Assembly: GCA_958346935.1 (NCBI GenBank)
Contig: CATVTM010000026.1
Coordinates: forward strand, 1 to 24,320
Length of the DNA stretch: 24,320 bases
Direction: 5' to 3'
DNA from: an uncultured Collinsella sp.
Lineage (GTDB): Bacteria; Actinomycetota; Coriobacteriia; Coriobacteriales; Coriobacteriaceae
The position numbers and the translations under genes were made by a program. Of the stretch, positions 1 to 8,087 are shown piece by piece (the first letter of the stretch is position 1; each line of letters begins with the position of its first letter). The notes below the pieces were generated by a model that was not told the origin of the DNA, ran no database searches, and saw only the letters and a program-made list of their open reading frames with translations.

Positions 1-1055
1 ATGCCGCCCGTGGCAAAGCCAATGACCATAAGGACATTCGTCATGCCGATGGTATAGGCCGTAACGTGGCCCACGGCCGCAACAAGGCCTCCGACGGCGC
101 CGCCAATGGCCATGCATGTCAGACACCTGCCATATTTAAAGCCGCATCCGTACAGCGCTGGCTCGCTTACGCCGCCAAGAATACCCGAGATTGAATAGCC
201 CAGCATGAGCGCCTTCTCGTCCTTATCCGCAACGCGGAGCGACGCGCCAAAGGGCATACCCCAAACGGCGAACGTCGCCATCGTCGCAGCGATCAGAATG
301 CACGAATCCGTTCCCACACTCATAAACTGCGCATAGGCGAGCGATAGGACAACGTTGCTGACACCCGCGATCTTAAGAAACTCCCAACCCGCGGCAAGCC
401 CCATAAGCGTGAGCAGCGACACGATGCCACCGGAATTGCCAAGCATAAACATAAGCTGTCCCAACAGCATGCCCAGATAGCTGCCCGCCGGCGCCGTAAT
501 ACACAGCGAGACCGGAACCATGACGAGCATGGTTGCAAACGGAACAAACGAAAACGCCACGGCCTTAGGGATAACGCGCTGGAAGAAACACTCCACTCGC
601 CATAGCACGGGTACCGAGATGAGAACCGGAATAACAGTCGTTGTGTAATCGTTGACCGGCGCGGGAAGCAGACCATACACGAAAGTCATCGATGCCCCCG
701 TCGTCGATGCGGCATCGACGAGCTTAAGCAGATCGGGCGCAATCAATACGCCGCCCAGCATCATGCCCAGCTGCTCCGAGCAACCGAGCTGGCGGGCGGC
801 CGCCCAACCAAGATAAATGGGCAAAAAGTAGTAGCCGGCGTTATAGAGCCAACTGTAGAACAGGCGATAGATTTCGGAATCGGCAGACCACAGGCCCAGC
901 ATGCCTTCGCCCATAATGACGGCGGCGGTGCGGAACAACGCCGCGCAAACAATAAACGGCAGCGCCGACATCATGCTTTTGGACAGATAGTCCACCACGG
1001 CCATGGCGTTTGATGAAACCGTCGTTGTAAACGAGGTGTTAGAAACTTGTGACAT
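1..1055 (-). CDS. PTS sugar transporter EIIC, glucose/beta-glucoside family (3' end outside window)
   Basis: This would be the membrane permease subunit of a phosphotransferase system, moving a sugar across the membrane while it is phosphorylated. The 351 residues visible from ATG 1055 are strongly hydrophobic with many membrane segments. Around residues 290-305 they contain ISGILGGVSEPALYG, which matches the conserved GI(T/S)EPA(L/I)YG loop of the Glc/Bgl EIIC family. An earlier stretch (YNAGYYFLPIYLGWAAAR) is also typical of beta-glucoside EIIC. The start is supported by GGGAAAGG a few bases upstream. The protein begins directly with the EIIC domain, so the EIIB domain that opens BglF-type proteins is absent from the N-terminus. 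EIIB or EIIA could follow beyond the left edge or be separate genes. The substrate cannot be told. The gene lies 40 bases after accDA on the same strand, so read-through from the fab operon is possible. Confidence 0.85.
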   Translation of the reverse strand, partial: MSQVSNTSFTTTVSSNAMAVVDYLSKSMMSALPFIVCAALFRTAAVIMGEGMLGLWSADSEIYRLFYSWLYNAGYYFLPIYLGWAAARQLGCSEQLGMMLGGVLIAPDLLKLVDAASTTGASMTFVYGLLPAPVNDYTTTVIPVLISVPVLWRVECFFQRVIPKAVAFSFVPFATMLVMVPVSLCITAPAGSYLGMLLGQLMFMLGNSGGIVSLLTLMGLAAGWEFLKIAGVSNVVLSLAYAQFMSVGTDSCILIAATMATFAVWGMPFGASLRVADKDEKALMLGYSISGILGGVSEPALYGCGFKYGRCLTCMAIGGAVGGLVAAVGHVTAYTIGMTNVLMVIGFATGG

Positions 1056-1070
1056 GGAACGCCTTTCCCA

Positions 1071-1101
1071 ATGTGACATGCGGGCTGTCCCTTTGTCACA
1101 T
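1071..1101. repeat. Short inverted repeat with a GGGACAG core at the accDA/EIIC junction
   Basis: ATGTGACA (1071-1078) is the inverted complement of TGTCACAT (1094-1101), with 15 bases between. On the minus strand the right arm contains the accDA stop codon (ATG TGA), followed by AAAGGGACAG. A further TGTGACAT lies at 1048-1055 over the EIIC start codon. There is no U-rich tract after the hairpin, so it is not a convincing intrinsic terminator. The AGGGACAG core is shared with the repeats at 14988-15025 and 16926-16963. Confidence 0.5.
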
Positions 1102-2820
1102 CGTGCGGTACTGACCGATTGCGCGGTACTTTTCGTAGCGGAGGTTTGTGAGGGTCGCGTCGTCGAGCTGCTCAAGCGTATCGAAGGCATCAAATGCCGA
1201 GGACATGACGACACCGGCGATCTCCTCATGCGACAGGCCCCTATCGTCAACAATGCCGTCGATGATGCCGAACGCCAACAGATCGGGGGCCGTGAGCTTA
1301 AGCGCCTCAGCGGCCTCATTCGCGCGCTCGGTATCCTTCCACAGGATCGACGCACAGGCCTCGGGGCTCACGACCGAATAGGCCGAGCTCGAGAGCATCA
1401 GGATGCGGTCGGCCACGGACAGCGCCAGCGCGCCACCAGAGCCGCCCTCGCCTGTCACCACCGAGACAATCGGCGTCTTAAGGCCGCTCATCTCCATGAG
1501 ATTCTGGGCAATCGCCTCGCCCTGGCCGCGCTCCTCGGCACCGATGCCGCAAAACGCGCCCGAAGTATCAACCAGGCACAGAACCGGCCGACCAAACTTT
1601 TCGGCCTGGTGCATCAGGCGACGTGCCTTGCGGTAGCCCTCGGGATGTGCCATACCAAAGTTGCGACGCATGCGCTCTTTGGTCGTGGTACCGCGCTCGA
1701 TGGCGATGACCGTTACGGGGCGTCCGTCTTTCCAGCCAATGCCAGCCACCACAGCGGCGTCGTCGCCAAAGTAGCGGTCGCCGTGCAGCTCTACGAATCC
1801 GTCGAGACCCAACGAGATCATCTCGCCTGCCGTGGCGCGGTTCGCCGAGCGAGTCTGTTTGACGATTTCGAGCGCGCTTTTTGGTGCGGCCGAGCGCTTA
1901 AACAAGTGTCCCAGCTTTTTGTCGCGACGACCCGTATGCACGATCTCATGCGGTGCCCCCAGGCCGGGCGCGTGCCCTTCGTGCAGCGCCAGCAGCTCGC
2001 CTACCGTGAGCGCAATCTCACCACGCGGAACAACGGCATCGCAAAAGCCGTGCTCCAGCAAAAACTCGGAACGTTGGAATCCCTTGGGCAGACGCTTGTG
2101 CATGTTCTGCTCGATCACGCGCGGGCCGGCAAATGCCGTCAGGGCATCGGGCTCGGCCAGGATAATGTCGCCCTCCATGGCAAAGCTCGCGGTTACACCT
2201 CCGGTCGTGGGATCGGTGAGCACCGTGATATACAGGCCGCCCGCCTCGCTGTGGCGCCTAACCGCTGCAGAAATCTTGGCCATCTGCATGAGCGAGGTCA
2301 CGCCCTCCTGCATGCGGGCGCCGCCCGATACGGTAAAGCCGACAACTGGCAATCCCAGCTCGGTCGCATGCTCAAATGTGCGACAGATCTTCTCGCCCAC
2401 CACGGAGCCCATCGAGCCCATCATAAAGTTGGCATCCATAAAGAAGAGTGCGGTATCGCAACCGCAGATTTTGCCCCTGCCGCACACAACGGCATCGCGC
2501 TCGCCCGAACGCTCGCTCACGCTCTTGAGTTTGTCGGCATAACCGGGAAACGAGAGGAAGTCCTCCGACGCCAGATTAGCATCCCATTCCTCAAACGTGC
2601 CCTCGTCGACCGTCATGCGCATACGGTCGCGCCCACTCACGCGAAAGTGCTTGCCGCAACGGGGGCACACCTCGAGGTTGTCGTGCAGGCGTGCCTCATC
2701 GATCACACGGCGGCACTCCGGGCACTTGATAAACACGTGGCGCGCGGGAAACTCGGCGCATGACTCGGTCATCGGCCCCTCGAGGACGTTGACCGTCTTC
2801 GCTTTCCTATTCATCAGCAT
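1096..2820 (-). CDS. accDA: Acetyl-CoA carboxylase carboxyltransferase, fused beta-alpha subunits (AccD-AccA)
   Basis: This is the carboxyltransferase half of acetyl-CoA carboxylase. It moves the carboxyl group from carboxybiotin on AccB to acetyl-CoA, giving malonyl-CoA in the cytoplasm. The 574-residue protein is one chain in which two normally separate subunits follow each other. Residues about 30-270 are AccD, with the four-cysteine zinc ribbon (C33, C36, C52, C55) and the SGGARMQEG motif. Residues about 280-574 are AccA, with IERGTTTKERM-type and GEGGSGGALALSVAD motifs. AccD plus AccA normally total about 620 residues, and the N-terminal helical part of AccA is shortened. The reading frame is continuous through the joint, so this is a true fusion. 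ATG 2820 overlaps the accC stop by 14 bases and has GGGG at a suitable distance. ATG 2814 is an alternative start. It is the last fab operon gene. Confidence 0.95.
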   Translation of the reverse strand: MLMNRKAKTVNVLEGPMTESCAEFPARHVFIKCPECRRVIDEARLHDNLEVCPRCGKHFRVSGRDRMRMTVDEGTFEEWDANLASEDFLSFPGYADKLKSVSERSGERDAVVCGRGKICGCDTALFFMDANFMMGSMGSVVGEKICRTFEHATELGLPVVGFTVSGGARMQEGVTSLMQMAKISAAVRRHSEAGGLYITVLTDPTTGGVTASFAMEGDIILAEPDALTAFAGPRVIEQNMHKRLPKGFQRSEFLLEHGFCDAVVPRGEIALTVGELLALHEGHAPGLGAPHEIVHTGRRDKKLGHLFKRSAAPKSALEIVKQTRSANRATAGEMISLGLDGFVELHGDRYFGDDAAVVAGIGWKDGRPVTVIAIERGTTTKERMRRNFGMAHPEGYRKARRLMHQAEKFGRPVLCLVDTSGAFCGIGAEERGQGEAIAQNLMEMSGLKTPIVSVVTGEGGSGGALALSVADRILMLSSSAYSVVSPEACASILWKDTERANEAAEALKLTAPDLLAFGIIDGIVDDRGLSHEEIAGVVMSSAFDAFDTLEQLDDATLTNLRYEKYRAIGQYRTM

Positions 2821-4150
2821 AGAGATGCCCCATCAGATCGGTGTGATACATGCCCGACAAGAACTCGTCGTTTGCCAGCACGTCGAGCTGAAGCTCGCTG
2901 TTTTCGCTCACGCCCCCAATCACGAGCTCGCCCAGGGCCGAGCGCATCTTGCGAATGGCGCCGTCACGCGTGGGCGCACACACGATGAGCTTGCCGAGCA
3001 TGGAGTCGTAGTACGGCGGAACTTTCGCACCGGTAAACATGGCGGAATCCCAGCGCACGCGCGGGCCACCCGGCACACGCAACGCGGTGACCGTTCCGCA
3101 CGACGGCAGAAAGTCCGGCGTTTCGGCATTGATGCGGCACTCCATGGCGTGGTTGCGCACCGGCATGTCCTCCTGCTCAAAGGGCAGAGGCTGGCCGGCT
3201 GCCACGCGCAGCTGCCACTTGACCAAGTCGGTATCGGTCACAAACTCTGTAACCGGATGCTCCACCTGCAAGCGCGTGTTCATTTCCATAAAGTAGAAAT
3301 TGCCGTCGTCCGAGTACAGAAACTCGATGGTGCCAGCGCCCTCATAACCGACGGCACGAGCCAAGTCGCGCGCCGCCTTGTGCATACGGGCACGAATATC
3401 GTCGCGTCCGTCGAGGCACGGCGCGGGGCTCTCCTCGATCAGCTTTTGGTTGCGGCGCTGCACCGAGCACTCGCGCTCGCCGAGTGAAAACACATGGCCC
3501 TGCTTATCGGCCATAATCTGTACCTCAACGTGATGCGCCGGCGCGACGAACTTCTCCATGTAGCACTCGCCGTCGCCAAAAACGGCCTCGCCCTCGGCAC
3601 GCGCCTCGATGAACGCCTTTGCCGCGTCTTCCACGCGCTCGACCTTGCGAATACCGCGACCGCCACCGCCGGCACGCGCCTTGATGAGCACGGGACAGCC
3701 GATGCGCTCGGCCTCGGCCGTCGCCTCCTCGGGGCTTTTGAGCAAATCGCAGCCCGGCACGATGGGCACGCCCGCGGCAGCAGCCGTTCGGCGTGCGGCG
3801 TCCTTGTCGCCCATGCTGTCGATCACCTCGGCCGAAGGACCGACAAACGCCAGACCGTACTTGTCGCAGTCGCGCACGAAGCTCGCCTTCTCGGAGAAAA
3901 AGCCATAGCCGGGATGGATCGCCTTTGCCCCCGACTTTACGGCACAGGTGAGCACGGCATCGTCGTTGAGGTAGCTCTCGGCAAGACGCGGGCCGCCGAT
4001 GCAATACGCCTCGTCGGCAAGCTGCACGTGCAGCGCGTCCGCATCGGCCGTGGAATAAACGGCGACGGTCTTGATGCCCATATCGCGGCACGCGCGGATA
4101 ACACGGACCGCGACTTCGCCGCGGTTGGCGATGAGCACTTTGTCGAACAT
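2807..4150 (-). CDS. accC: Acetyl-CoA carboxylase, biotin carboxylase subunit
   Basis: This ATP-grasp enzyme carboxylates the biotin of AccB using ATP and bicarbonate. The 447-residue length fits the family (about 450). Visible landmarks are the N-terminal MFDKVLIANRGEVAVRVIRA, the ATP-binding glycine loop at 161-167 (GGGGRGI), the metal-binding glutamates E276 and E289, and the NTRLQVEHPVTE signature at 291-302 with the catalytic arginine. An upstream in-frame extension to 4261 exists, but ATG 4150 is chosen because MFDKVLIANRGE is the family start and AAGGAAGG lies just upstream. The extension would also run over the end of fabZ. Spacing to fabZ is 10 bases, and the 3' end overlaps accDA, so the three genes should be translationally linked. 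Confidence 0.96.
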   Translation of the reverse strand: MFDKVLIANRGEVAVRVIRACRDMGIKTVAVYSTADADALHVQLADEAYCIGGPRLAESYLNDDAVLTCAVKSGAKAIHPGYGFFSEKASFVRDCDKYGLAFVGPSAEVIDSMGDKDAARRTAAAAGVPIVPGCDLLKSPEEATAEAERIGCPVLIKARAGGGGRGIRKVERVEDAAKAFIEARAEGEAVFGDGECYMEKFVAPAHHVEVQIMADKQGHVFSLGERECSVQRRNQKLIEESPAPCLDGRDDIRARMHKAARDLARAVGYEGAGTIEFLYSDDGNFYFMEMNTRLQVEHPVTEFVTDTDLVKWQLRVAAGQPLPFEQEDMPVRNHAMECRINAETPDFLPSCGTVTALRVPGGPRVRWDSAMFTGAKVPPYYDSMLGKLIVCAPTRDGAIRKMRSALGELVIGGVSENSELQLDVLANDEFLSGMYHTDLMGHLYADE

Positions 4151-4160
4151 GAAGCCTTCC

Positions 4161-4583
4161 TTAACTTTCGTGCATGAGTGCAAAAGACATATCGGCGCGG
4201 CAGCAAACCTCACCGTTGACGCTCGCAGTACCCGTCGCAAAGCGGAACGGCCCGCGCGCACGCGTGATGGAGCACACTAGATCCACCGTGTCGCCCGGGC
4301 GCACCGAACGCTTAAAGCGCACCTTGTCCAGACTCGTGTAGAACGGCGTCGCGCCGCGCGCCTCCTCATCGCCCATCAGCAGCACGCAGCAGTTCTGGGC
4401 GAGCATCTCGCACTGAATCACGCCGGGAACGACCGGGTTTCCCGGAAAATGTCCCTGCAAAAAGTACTCGTCGCCTGTAATCGTGATCTTGCCGTGGGCC
4501 TCGTCGCCCACCAGCTCGGCTTCGTCGAGCAAAAGCATCGGCTCGCGATGCGGTAACAGCTTCTTGAGCTCTTCTTTGTTCAT
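4161..4583 (-). CDS. fabZ: 3-hydroxyacyl-ACP dehydratase FabZ
   Basis: This enzyme removes water from 3-hydroxyacyl-ACP to form trans-2-enoyl-ACP, the third step of each elongation round. The 140-residue hotdog-fold protein has the catalytic His45 in GHFPGNPVVPGV and Glu59 fourteen residues later, the standard FabZ pair. ATG 4583 is chosen because AGGTGA lies six bases before it. A GTG at 4592 in the same frame would add three residues but sits inside that ribosome-binding site. It lies between accB and accC, the same position as in streptococcal and clostridial fab clusters. No FabA or FabM homologue is seen in the window, so how unsaturated fatty acids arise cannot be judged here. Confidence 0.95.
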   Translation of the reverse strand: MNKEELKKLLPHREPMLLLDEAELVGDEAHGKITITGDEYFLQGHFPGNPVVPGVIQCEMLAQNCCVLLMGDEEARGATPFYTSLDKVRFKRSVRPGDTVDLVCSITRARGPFRFATGTASVNGEVCCRADMSFALMHES

Positions 4584-4592
4584 GGATATCAC

Positions 4593-5066
4593 CTATCCGA
4601 TCCTCATGAGGCAGCTGCCAAACTCCACGAGGTCGCCGTCGGCCACGCAGATCTCGAGCACCTCACCGTCTGCCTCGGCCGTCACCTCGTTGAGAACCTT
4701 CATGGCCTCGATGATGCAGAGGGTCTCGCCGGCCTTCACCTTGGAGCCCACGCGCACAAACGGCTCGTCGCCCGGCGCAGGGGCAGCATAGAAGACGCCC
4801 ACCATGGGAGCAGTCACCTCGGTGCCCTTGGGCTCCGGCGCGGCGGCAGGTGTCTGCGTGGCGGGTTCCGGTGCGGCAGGCGCGACTGTGGGAGCTGCAA
4901 CTTGAGCAGCCACGGCACCCGGCATAGGCATGGGCACGGCAACCGGCTGCGCGGCACTCGCGCGCTCGAGTTCGACCGCGGTGCCATCGGGCTCCTCAAC
5001 ACGTACGCGCGTAAGGCCGCGGTCCTCCATCACATCGGCTATCTCGGCAAGTCTTTTGGAATCCAT
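4593..5066 (-). CDS. accB: Biotin carboxyl carrier protein of acetyl-CoA carboxylase
   Basis: This is the swinging-arm subunit that carries carboxybiotin between AccC and AccDA. Of 157 residues, the N-terminal 35 are the short helical part. Residues about 38-80 are a proline/alanine-rich flexible linker. Residues about 82-157 form the biotinyl domain, with the modified Lys123 in EAMKVLNEV (most family members have EAMKLMNE). ATG 5066 follows the fabF stop by only three bases, and its GAGGAGC ribosome-binding site lies inside the last codons of fabF, which implies coupled translation. The expected modifying enzyme, BirA, is encoded at the divergent end of the same cluster. Confidence 0.95.
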   Translation of the reverse strand: MDSKRLAEIADVMEDRGLTRVRVEEPDGTAVELERASAAQPVAVPMPMPGAVAAQVAAPTVAPAAPEPATQTPAAAPEPKGTEVTAPMVGVFYAAPAPGDEPFVRVGSKVKAGETLCIIEAMKVLNEVTAEADGEVLEICVADGDLVEFGSCLMRIG

Positions 5067-5069
5067 GCT

Positions 5070-6317
5070 CTAGCTCCTCGTATATCTACGCAGCGCGATG
5101 GCGGCGTTGTGCCCGCCAAAGCCCAGGTTGGTCGAAAGCGCCCAGGTAAGGTCGGCGCGAACCGCTCGATTAGGCGTGTAATCAAGATCGCAGGCGGGAT
5201 CGGGCGTGTGGTAGTTAATGGTCGGGGGCACCACGCCCTGCTCGAGTGCCATGGCGCAGGCCATGACCTCAATGGCCCCCGTGGCACCGATCATGTGCCC
5301 CGTCATCGACTTGGTCGACGAGACATGTGCGGCGCGCGCCGCGTCCTCGCCGAGCGCTCGCTTAATGCCCGCCGTCTCGGACGAATCATTAAGCTTGGTC
5401 GAGGTGCCGTGGGCATTGATGTAGAGGCCCTCGGAAGGCTTGACGTCGCCCTCGGCCACCGCCAGCGATATCGCGCGGGCAATGCCGGCAGCCTCGGGAT
5501 CGGGACTCGTGATGTGATAAGCATCATCGGTGTTGCCGTAGCCCACGACCTCGGCATAAATGTGCGCACCGCGCGCCTGCGCATGTTCCATGCTCTCGAG
5601 TACCAGCACGCAAGCGCCCTCGCCCATCACAAAGCCGTCGCGGTCTGCATCGAACGGGCGGCAAGCCGTCGCAGGATCGGGGTTGGTGGTCAATGCGCGG
5701 CAGGACGTAAAGCCTGCAACGGCATCGGGGATAATGGCCGCCTCGGCGCCGCCCGCGAGGATCGCGTCGGCATAGCCGTGCTTGATGGCGCGGAACGCCT
5801 CGCCCACCGCATGGGCCGAGGTCGCGCAAGCAGTCACGACTGGCAGGGTCGGTCCCTTTGCCTTGTGGCGGATCGCGATATTGCCCGAAGCCATGTTGGG
5901 GATCATCATCGCAATCATATAGGGCGATGCGCGGCGAGGTCCACGATCGGCGATCGTGTGGACGTTGTCGACGAGCGTCGTCATGCCGCCCACGCCCGAG
6001 CCCACGTAGACGCCCAGGCGCTCACGATCGATGGCGCCTTCGACATCAAAGCCCGCATCGTGCATTGCCTCGTCCGAAGCCGCCATCGCAAACTGAACGC
6101 AGGGGTCCAGATGCTTGGCGTCACGCTTGCCAAAGTACTCGTTGCCGTCAAAGCCCTTGACTTCGGCCGCCACCTTGACGGTAAACGCATCGGTATCGAA
6201 GTGCGTGATCGGGCCGATGCCACAGGTCCCGGCGCACATGGCCGCCCAGGTGGCAAGCGCGGTGTTGCCGAGCGGCGATACGGCACCGATGCCGGTGATT
6301 GCAACTCTCTGTTCCAT
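5070..6317 (-). CDS. fabF: 3-oxoacyl-ACP synthase II
   Basis: This condensing enzyme joins malonyl-ACP to a growing acyl-ACP with loss of CO2. The 415-residue protein opens with RVAITGIGAVSPLG and has the Cys-His-His triad of KAS II: C164 in VVTACATSAHA, H303 in NAHGTST and H341 in SMTGHMIGATGA, with K336 nearby. Length and motifs match FabF (about 413). ATG 6317 is preferred because AGGAG is six bases upstream. ATG 6320 is too close to it, and TTG 6335 lies upstream of that site. Fab operon position: after fabG (39-base gap), before accB (3-base gap). Confidence 0.96.
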   Translation of the reverse strand: MEQRVAITGIGAVSPLGNTALATWAAMCAGTCGIGPITHFDTDAFTVKVAAEVKGFDGNEYFGKRDAKHLDPCVQFAMAASDEAMHDAGFDVEGAIDRERLGVYVGSGVGGMTTLVDNVHTIADRGPRRASPYMIAMMIPNMASGNIAIRHKAKGPTLPVVTACATSAHAVGEAFRAIKHGYADAILAGGAEAAIIPDAVAGFTSCRALTTNPDPATACRPFDADRDGFVMGEGACVLVLESMEHAQARGAHIYAEVVGYGNTDDAYHITSPDPEAAGIARAISLAVAEGDVKPSEGLYINAHGTSTKLNDSSETAGIKRALGEDAARAAHVSSTKSMTGHMIGATGAIEVMACAMALEQGVVPPTINYHTPDPACDLDYTPNRAVRADLTWALSTNLGFGGHNAAIALRRYTRS

Positions 6318-6356
6318 CATGGTCTCCTCATCCAAGCCGTTCTTCGGCCCTGGTTT

Positions 6357-7130
6357 CTACATCGCCATTCCGCCGTCGACGCGCACGACCTCGCCCGTAA
6401 TGTAAGCAGCCGCATCGCTCGCTAAAAAGCGCACCACGCCGGCCACTTCCTCGGGACGTGCCATGCGCTTAAGGGGAATCTGTTCCTCGGTTGCCGTACG
6501 CACCTTCTCCGAGAGCTTTGCCGTCATATCTGTCTCGACAAACCCGGGGGCGACCGCGTTCGCTCGTACGCCACGAGGCGCAAGCTCGCGCGCCACCGCC
6601 TTGGTAAGCCCTATCACGCCTGCCTTGGAAGCAGCGTAGTTGGCTTGCCCGGCATTGCCCATCAGGCCCACGACCGAGCTCATGTTGACGACGCAACCGC
6701 CGCGCTGGCGCATAAAGGTCTTGGTGAGCGCGCGCGTCATATTGAATGTTCCCTTGAGATTGACATCGAGCACGCGATCGAATGCGTCATCGCCCATGCG
6801 TATGAGCAGGCCATCGCGGGTGATGCCGGCGTTGTTGACGAGCGCCCAAATGGAACCAAAGTCGTTGAGGACCGCTTCCACGCACGCGTTGACGGCAGCG
6901 GGATCGGCCACGTCGCATTGATATGCGCGTGCCGTGGCGCCAACCGCCTCACAGGCTTCGCACGTCTTGCGCGCCGCATCGACGCTGCCGGCATAGACGA
7001 CGGCGATATCAAAGCCGTCCTCCGCCAGACCGACAGCGCAGGCGCGGCCGATACCCCGCGAGCCGCCCGTGACCAGTGCCACGCGACGTGAGTCGTTGCG
7101 CTCGAGCGCGCCGTTGTTCAAGTTGCCCAT
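6357..7130 (-). CDS. fabG: 3-oxoacyl-ACP reductase
   Basis: This NADPH-dependent short-chain dehydrogenase reduces 3-oxoacyl-ACP to 3-hydroxyacyl-ACP. The 257 residues include the cofactor loop TGGSRGIG (21-28), the NNAG structural motif (99-102) and the catalytic set S152, Y165 and K169 (ANYAASKAG). The C-terminus (ITGEVVRVDGGMAM) is typical of FabG. About a dozen extra residues precede the usual start; an AAGGAAT site five bases before ATG 7130 supports this longer N-terminus. It lies 30 bases after fabD. Confidence 0.95.
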   Translation of the reverse strand: MGNLNNGALERNDSRRVALVTGGSRGIGRACAVGLAEDGFDIAVVYAGSVDAARKTCEACEAVGATARAYQCDVADPAAVNACVEAVLNDFGSIWALVNNAGITRDGLLIRMGDDAFDRVLDVNLKGTFNMTRALTKTFMRQRGGCVVNMSSVVGLMGNAGQANYAASKAGVIGLTKAVARELAPRGVRANAVAPGFVETDMTAKLSEKVRTATEEQIPLKRMARPEEVAGVVRFLASDAAAYITGEVVRVDGGMAM

Positions 7131-7160
7131 GTCATTCCTTTCGGGTTACAGCCCTGTGGA

Positions 7161-8087
7161 CTATGCGAGCTCGTCGGCAATAGCTGCGACCTGCTCGGCC
7201 GTTTCGCACGAATACACGCGAACGTCGCTCAGCGTACGCTTGACCAGGCCCGACAGCGTTTTGCCAGGGCCGACCTCAATAAACGTGTCGATGCCCTGAT
7301 TCTGCAGAGTATGCAGCGTGTCGACCCAACGAACGGCATGACTCACCTGATTGGCCAAGACATCCGATGCCGCTCGCGGGTCCGCCGGATAGGGCGCCGC
7401 CGTCATGTTTGCCATGACCGGAATCAGCAGCGGTGACGGCGCGTGGCCGGCTTGGATATACGTCGCCAGCCCCTCAGTCGCCTCGGCCATATAGGGGCTA
7501 TGAAATGCGCCCGACACCGCGACTTTCATAGCGCGGCCGCCAGCCTCTTTTACTAGGACGTCGAGCTCCTGCAGCGCCTCGGGCGCTCCGGCAACAACCG
7601 TCTGCTGCGGACTGTTGTAGTTGACCGGCCAGCAGTCCTCGCCGGCCTGTTTTGCCAGGTTCTCGACTTGCGCCGCATCGAGCTTGATGACGGCGCGCAT
7701 GCCGCCCGGATGGCGCTCGGCAGCCGCGGCCATCAGCGCCGCGCGCTCGCACACGAGCTCAAAGCCCGCTCGCGTATCGAACGCCCCCGCAAAGGTGAGC
7801 GCGGCGACCTCGCCAAGCGAAAAACCCGCACAGGCGGCAGGTACCACGCCGCGCTCACGCAGGGCGGCAGCCGCTGCCAGATCGTGAACGAACACGCACG
7901 GCTGCGTGTTCTCGGTCTGCGAGAGTTCCTCCTTGGAGGCGCTTCGGCACTGCTCACTGGTCCCCGGGCGCACCTCGTCGGCAATGGCGAACACCTCGGC
8001 GGCGGCCGGCGATGCCTCGATCAGGTCGACGCCCATCGCGGGGTGCTGGGCGCCCTGGCCGGCAAACAGAAACGCTACGCCACCCAT
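7161..8087 (-). CDS. fabD: Malonyl-CoA:ACP malonyltransferase
   Basis: This enzyme transfers malonyl from CoA to acyl carrier protein, feeding the condensing enzymes. The 308-residue protein has the N-terminal FLFAGQGAQ motif, nucleophile S90 in GFSLGE, R115 in the LVCERA helix and H196 in GAFHSPYM, which are the expected catalytic residues. The residue before the nucleophile is Phe instead of the His of E. coli; Gram-positive FabDs also often have a hydrophobic residue there. ATG 8087 is chosen with AAGGGTG upstream. GTG 8093 is a possible alternative. The start lies inside the last codons of fabK (13-base overlap), so translation is probably coupled. Confidence 0.94.
   Translation of the reverse strand: MGGVAFLFAGQGAQHPAMGVDLIEASPAAAEVFAIADEVRPGTSEQCRSASKEELSQTENTQPCVFVHDLAAAAALRERGVVPAACAGFSLGEVAALTFAGAFDTRAGFELVCERAALMAAAAERHPGGMRAVIKLDAAQVENLAKQAGEDCWPVNYNSPQQTVVAGAPEALQELDVLVKEAGGRAMKVAVSGAFHSPYMAEATEGLATYIQAGHAPSPLLIPVMANMTAAPYPADPRAASDVLANQVSHAVRWVDTLHTLQNQGIDTFIEVGPGKTLSGLVKRTLSDVRVYSCETAEQVAAIADELA

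Noticed and set aside
1071..1101. Inverted repeat considered as terminator of the fab operon
   Set aside because: The loop is 15 bases, the stem is AT-containing and only 8 bases, and there is no U-tract downstream on the minus strand.
1003..2763. Plus-strand open frame of 586 codons antisense to accDA
   Set aside because: Composition is rich in Arg, His and Ala as expected from antisense reading of a GC-rich gene; accDA on the minus strand has all family motifs.
4151..4261. 37-residue N-terminal extension of AccC
   Set aside because: It overlaps fabZ, and the family start MFDKVLIANRGE has its own good ribosome-binding site.
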